From: Lumbricus terrestris
Lineage: Eukaryota > Annelida > Clitellata > Crassiclitellata > Lumbricidae
Length of the DNA stretch: 64,000 nt
Assembly: GCA_949752735.1 (NCBI GenBank)
Contig: OX457036.1
Span: forward strand, 6,319,577-6,383,576
Direction of reading: 5' to 3'
The translations under genes and the position numbers were made by a program. Positions 59,711-64,000 of this stretch are shown piece after piece. Position 1 is the stretch's first letter; every line of letters begins with the position of its first letter. The notes beneath the pieces are model-generated. The model was not told the DNA's origin. It saw only the letters and a list, made by a program, of their open reading frames with translations, and made no database searches.

Positions 59711-59822
59711 CAATAATCAGTGCAAATGGCAGCCTACAGAGCATTATCCGCCCATCTGGGGGTTGAACTCGTTGCCTCTTGCTTTCTTCGCCAACGTGTT
59801 ATCCATTGCGCTACCGCCCCAC
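59711..59822 (-). repeat. tRNA-derived SINE, minus strand
   Basis: On the minus strand GGGGCGGTAGCGCAATGGAT contains a perfect A-box-like TAGCGCAATGG (tRNA-Arg style). GAGTTCAACCCCC about 45 bases later is a good B-box. Insertions in the anticodon region rule out a functional tRNA. Confidence 0.6.
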
Positions 59823-60003
59823 CCCTCCCCTTAAATTCGAAATTAAATAATTTTGTGCAATAATTTTACTGATCCAAATAATAAGATATTTCTTAAAAAG
59901 TCGCAATCATCCACCTAGCAATCGCAGAAGAGCGGTTATATAGGTTCCTATTATTATTATTGTTCTAAGTCGACGACGAATACAAGCCGGTGTATGCAAA
60001 ATA

Positions 60004-60048
60004 GAAACACCTCTTTTAAGACTGAGAGTGGTTTTATATAATATAAGT
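60004..60048 (-). repeat. Short dispersed motif, minus strand
   Basis: On the minus strand CTTATATTATATAAAACCAC, then CAGTCTTAAAAGAGGTGTTT. A weaker partner follows at about 60112-60150. Confidence 0.5.
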
Positions 60049-60283
60049 AGAAGCAGAAGAGATGATTAATATGTACAATGTTCAATTCAATGCCAACGTT
60101 TGTTTGACGTTAATATACACCTTCTTTTAGAATATTCGTCTAGTAAAAGACTGAAGGTTCTGTGTTGTATTTCGAATTATCTGTCTGTTCGATATGTTTA
60201 TTTAGCTGCATGCATGATTGTGAGAGAAACGTGCTAAAAGAGAATCTGATGTATTAACTATGCCAAACAAATTTTTGCCAAGG

Positions 60284-60340
60284 AAAACTGCCTTTGTTGT
60301 CATAGGCACTCGTCAAATCTGTATCCATCCAGATAAACGT
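60284..60340 (-). repeat. Diverged copy of the VYDNRGRYP repeat
   Basis: TGCCTTTGTTGTCATAGGCA then CGTCAAATCTGTATCCATCC: the reverse-strand relative of 1219-1275, with the reading frame no longer conserved. Confidence 0.6.
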
Positions 60341-61139
60341 ACTTAAGAGGAATTTTTTCATTCTGACAGTTACTGTAGAGTTTCTGTCTTATAATAATTG
60401 ATCACGATTTGTCCATACACTATATATAATTATTAACTATAATTCGAGGATGCGATGTTGTTTTCAAAAGACAAACTATGCTCCTTTTTATTATTGCTTC
60501 AACGCGCAATTTTGGTATAAAACAAAATAGGAATCTCCATTGTACGACCATCATTGTAGTCATAGTCAGTGTTAGCCTATAATTAGAACTTCTACAGTAT
60601 ACAAGGAAGCAATTTGCAATAATTGTTACGCTCAAATGCTGATAATAAATTTTCGCCTATTATATTCTGAGTCAATTAACCAATATCTCTTGGCTTTATT
60701 GCCAGTCTCGAATATCAGATCTCTCTGCTATTGATGTTTTTGCCTATATTCAATATAAAAACCTAAAATTGTGATGCAAACAATAAGATAATAATTGGCC
60801 TATAAGCCGAAATAAGAATCTTTGTTTAGCCTAATAATTTTTGTTAGCACATTTTTTAGATTCATACGTACAGTAGCCTGAAATGCCACAAAACTGAAAA
60901 TAATTAGTCGAACAGTCGGGCCACAGAACGAATCCAAAGAACCACAGACAGAAGAAGATAGAGTGGTTTCGAAAATTTAATAACATTTAATTATAATGCG
61001 TTTCTAAACAACTCACAAAAAGAAATAAAATACAAATTTAATCTAATAATAAAATTAGGCACGTGCCTCTGGAGTCTTCCGATATTGGAATAAAATAAAC
61101 GTTCTGCATTTTAAGCCATGATTTCTATCAGAGGCTTAT
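60341..61139. other. No gene seen
   Basis: AT-rich DNA. The minus-strand open frame at 60420-60635 has no recognisable feature. Confidence 0.5.
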
Positions 61140-61571
61140 AAAGAAATTTCGAAGGAAGGCGGACATATTTTTTACCTTGTGTCGGGAAAAAATTTCGTTG
61201 ATCTTTGGCCGAAAAATCTGATTACGTTTTTAGTAAACTGCTGAAAATGTCTTCAAAATAAACCGAATTCCCCAGCCGAAATAGCTGACGACTTTTTAGT
61301 CATCTAGTCAGAATGTTTTCAAAATGTACCGAATTTCCTTGACGAAATTATAGCTGGCGACCTTTTATTAGTAATTTAGTCGACGAAACCTCTTCAAAAT
61401 GTACCATTTTTTCCAATCCAATGCTAAATAATTAATTAGTTTTTAGTCGTATCCTACTCTTCCCGCTGCATTGATCGAAAGCTTGTTGAAACCTGATGAG
61501 GAAGGCACGTCCAAAGTACATTTCTGATGGGGGGCATGGGTGGATTTTCCGCCCCTGGATCCGCCCCTGAT
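61140..61571. mobile_element. Decayed relative of the hAT at 55375
   Basis: GGGAAAAAATTTCGTTGATC and GGCCGAAAAATCTGAT match 55430-55465, and the right end CCTGGATCCGCCCCTG matches that element's terminus. Two to three diverged monomers (GACTTTTTAGTCAT) are present instead of the long array. The left terminus is not clear (GGAAGGCGGACAT near 61151). Confidence 0.65.
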
Positions 61572-62279
61572 TACTATCAACGTCAAGTCGTCAACGGCAT
61601 TTGTTGCGATGTTGCGATGATGTCATCTTCAAACTCTGGACCGACAGGCATCCAGAAGACGTCGCTAACGTAAATAACGAAGGTGACTGTGACGATCTCC
61701 GCACACACCTTTAATAGCTGCTAAGCGAAATTATATAAATTAAATTTGCAATTCTAGAACAATAGAACTAAAATTTGTTACACAACCGAAAGGTAATCAT
61801 AGCGAAAGTTGCAACTGTATTCGCGGAGCTACATGTAGACCATGACATTATGTAAGACTGAGTTGCAACTTGTAACCAAAGAGTTGGCGAATCGTGACTC
61901 TTCGGGCAGAGGGCATGCTGAGCGTGACATAATTCGGGTACCAACATCGGTCACCGTAGTCATCTTGGAGGCAACAATGAACTAAGTTTTGGGACGTGAT
62001 CGAGGCTATTGAGTCCAGCTGCCCCGCTTGATCAAGGAAACGTGTCGAACCTAACTCCTTCCACCGTGGTTGTGATCACGAATACAGCCATTATACTCCA
62101 TGAGACCAAGACTGCGTGAGATCGAATTATACATAGGGCGGACGATCTAATGAGGAAATCATCTTTTGGTAATGTTGCTTTATGTTACTTAAAAAGACAT
62201 GTTAGACGAAATGCGGTGTCACGTAATAGAGTATCCCCCATATTAATTGTATCCCCCCAAATTAAAAAAGTCTAAAAAA
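61572..62279. other. No gene seen
   Basis: No gene recognised. One minus-strand copy of the short dispersed motif at 61703-61741 (ATTTATATAATTTCGC then TATTAAAGGTGTGTG). Confidence 0.5.
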
Positions 62280-62416
62280 CTGCTTCCGCGTGTATTTGTG
62301 TTTGCAAATTACTTTTCATCTGCTTTGTTTTGAACAATGAAACTAGCAGGTATGCATATTCCTACTAGATAATTTTGGTTTGCCCTGTTTTTAGAGCACT
62401 TAAACATTTAAAACAC
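62280..62416. repeat. Fragment related to the hAT at 3614
   Basis: CTTCCGCGTGTATTTGTGTT, TTGTTTTGAACAATGAAACT and ACATTTAAAACACTTAA align with 4123-4250. The alignment stops exactly at the TTAA where the piggyBac element begins. Confidence 0.8.
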
Positions 62417-64000
62417 TTAACACATTGACCGCGGCAATTATTTTCCCCGGGGCGCGGCGGCCCTGTGCGCACGGCAACCAGCAACGCAATTATCGGAAAT
62501 TCTGATAAGACTGGATTACAAAGACAAATAGCATTTATTATTGATGTTAGTAAATATGAAATGTAAATAACAACAAGGCAAATAAACAGTTACTTCTGAA
62601 CTTCTCTGTCATACTTTACTTTACAGTAGGCCTAAAACTGTGCATCGAAATGGTAATCCTTGAAACAGGGAACAACGCAAAGCGCAGGCTTAGAAACGCA
62701 TGTGCTGCAAATGTACCGCGTTTCTTTGCGTATTCCACGCTTATGGCAAACGACGCATCTGGTACATGGTGCCTGTTTGCGTTCAGTGGGAGGAAGTACG
62801 TCCATATAGTGCTGCCCTGAGAGCCGTGACAGGTCCGACGCCTTATTATGATGCAATCCTCTTAGCACAACGGAAGCCGCGGCCGGTCGATCTTGCGTAT
62901 TCATTAGAGAGCTTACGACTGAAGAGCGAAACCATATCTGCCGACGATTCCCTCCACTTCTCTTGTACATCAAGAAGGCATTGCTCATGGCCATGTCGAT
63001 CGTCTGTAGGACAACCTTCCTGTACCACTTGAGGGTCTTCCGCAGTGGCGAGTAGTAGGAAAGCAGCTGGTCCAGCCGATCTACACCGCACATTCGAACG
63101 TTGTAATCGAGCACGCAGTCCGGTTTCTTGATAAGTTCTCCACGTCTGTTCCGTTTGCCACCCTCAAAAATTCTGCCTGCATGAATAGTGGACAACATCA
63201 TAACGTCTCTCTTATCCTTCCACTTCGAAACCATGATTTCTCGGCTTCTCAGAGCAACGACATCGTTCTTTTTCAACTTCGCTGAGACCACTTTTTCCGG
63301 CAAATGCTTCCGATTTTTACGCAGCGTTCCACAGAGGTAGGTCTTCCTGTCCAGAAGCTGTTGCGCAAGTGGAACACTCGTGTAGAAGTTATCAGTATAC
63401 AGGACATGTCCTCTGTCCAGTATACCGTCCATCAACTTCAGAACAACAGTCTCTGCATGGCCAAATCCTGATATCGCATCCATCTTGCCACAGTATACAA
63501 GCATGTTGTATATGTAGCCACTCGGCTCACACAACAAATATAGCTTCACGCCATATTTGTGTCTCTTCCCGGGAATGAACTGTCTGAATGTGAGTCGTCC
63601 ACGCCACAGTACCATTGACTCGTCAATAGATACGTCACGTTCCATGGTGTAGACAGCTTGGAAGCGTGCAACTAGGAGATCGCAAATATGGCGCAGCTTG
63701 AAGAGCCGATCGTTCTCTGGCGACTCTTCATTGTTAGAATAATGCCAAAATTTCAGTAAGATTTCGAATCTATCTCGAGGCATAGTTTGATTGAATATAG
63801 GAGTGGCAATATTCGGGTCCGTGCTCCAATAATCCTCAATCTTTGCCTTGTGCACATACCCCATGAGAAAGATGAGTCCCAAAAACCGACCCATTTCTGA
63901 TGCTGTTGTGGGTTCCCAGTTATGGGCCCTTGCTTTTCGTTTCAAGGCGGTCTTTTGAAGAAACTGGTCCGCAAATCGGTTGGACTCATTCACCATCAAC
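62417..64000 (-). mobile_element. piggyBac transposon, 3' part, cut by the window edge
   Basis: The target TTAA (62417-62420) is followed by the terminal sequence CACATTGACCGCGGCAATTA and a GC-rich subterminus. The transposase gene lies inward on the minus strand. The other terminus is beyond the window. Confidence 0.85.
62632..64000 (-). CDS. piggyBac transposase (PGBD4-like), N-terminus outside window
   Basis: One unbroken frame of at least 455 codons from the right edge to a stop at 62632-62634. Counting from the window edge: WEPTTASEMGRFLGLIFLMG (about 28-47), the first catalytic Asp in SIDESMVLWRGRL (126), the second in YTDNFYTS (203) and the third, with a neighbouring Asp, in CGVDRLDQLLSYYS (307 and 310). 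The C-terminal Cys-rich zinc finger is CTRCVVCHKRG...YICSTCV (about 407-435). These are the hallmarks of piggyBac DDE transposases that cut and paste at TTAA. All key residues visible are intact and there is no frameshift, so the element may be recent or active, or domesticated. About 100-150 N-terminal residues are missing off the edge. Confidence 0.93.
   Translation of the reverse strand, partial: LMVNESNRFADQFLQKTALKRKARAHNWEPTTASEMGRFLGLIFLMGYVHKAKIEDYWSTDPNIATPIFNQTMPRDRFEILLKFWHYSNNEESPENDRLFKLRHICDLLVARFQAVYTMERDVSIDESMVLWRGRLTFRQFIPGKRHKYGVKLYLLCEPSGYIYNMLVYCGKMDAISGFGHAETVVLKLMDGILDRGHVLYTDNFYTSVPLAQQLLDRKTYLCGTLRKNRKHLPEKVVSAKLKKNDVVALRSREIMVSKWKDKRDVMMLSTIHAGRIFEGGKRNRRGELIKKPDCVLDYNVRMCGVDRLDQLLSYYSPLRKTLKWYRKVVLQTIDMAMSNAFLMYKRSGGNRRQIWFRSSVVSSLMNTQDRPAAASVVLRGLHHNKASDLSRLSGQHYMDVLPPTERKQAPCTRCVVCHKRGIRKETRYICSTCVSKPALCVVPCFKDYHFDAQF

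Noticed and set aside
59711..59822. Functional tRNA gene
   Set aside because: A and B boxes are present, but the anticodon arm cannot fold and the acceptor ends do not pair; a SINE is the better call.

Overview
The window is an AT-rich, repeat-rich stretch of an animal genome. It has no operons, ribosome sites or tRNA/rRNA genes. It carries metazoan-type spliced exons and many transposon families: hAT, piggyBac, mariner, L2/CR1-like LINEs and tRNA-derived SINEs. The SUEL-type lectin plus CUB exon pair, the ZMYM1/THAP12-like hAT transposases and the general repeat style suggest a marine invertebrate deuterostome, most likely an echinoderm. That placement is inference; no species marker was recognised.

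Host genes are few. (1) A secreted lectin-like gene on the + strand. Two duplicated candidate first exons, 16210-16279 and 24892-24961, each encode a signal peptide and end in phase 1. A phase 1-1 SUEL/galactose-binding lectin exon lies at 53691-53975 and a phase 1-1 CUB-like exon at 58196-58591. The phases fit one spliced, secreted protein, but joining exons across 29-37 kb of repeats needs transcript evidence. (2) An intronless HMG-box gene with an SR/K-rich basic N-terminus at 36896-37294, with CRE and CCAAT boxes upstream and an AATAAA downstream. (3) Two weak exon candidates at 2488-2664 and 12042-12123.

Layout. 1-7.3 kb: AT-rich DNA with a hAT element (3614-4636). 7.3-15.2 kb: a hAT (7374-9000) inside an L2-like LINE, then three more LINE relics. 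15.4-25 kb: a duplicated first-exon segment (15680-16310 and 24061-24990), two hAT elements (16958-17771, 21828-23254) and a SINE. 25.3-35.1 kb: LINE relics, a foldback minisatellite pair and a hAT inserted in a LINE. 36.6-37.7 kb: the HMG-box gene. 38.3-40.7 kb: a TCA/TCG satellite. 40.8-46.9 kb: a large imperfect palindrome with two divergent copies of a coiled-coil ORF, each with its own CRE/TATA promoter; one arm carries a piggyBac-type insertion. 47.2-52.5 kb: a mariner relic, then microsatellite-rich DNA bounded by inverted ACCCG-rich ends. 53.7-58.6 kb: lectin and CUB exons whose intron holds a hAT with an in-frame 132-bp minisatellite. 59-64 kb: small repeats, then a piggyBac element with a PGBD-like transposase running off the right edge, inserted at a TTAA inside a hAT-related repeat.

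The most unusual signals are a dispersed ~40-45 bp motif (TTATATA, a short gap, TTTAAA, GGTGT) in about 20 copies on both strands, the head-to-head palindrome, and the duplicated signal-peptide exons.
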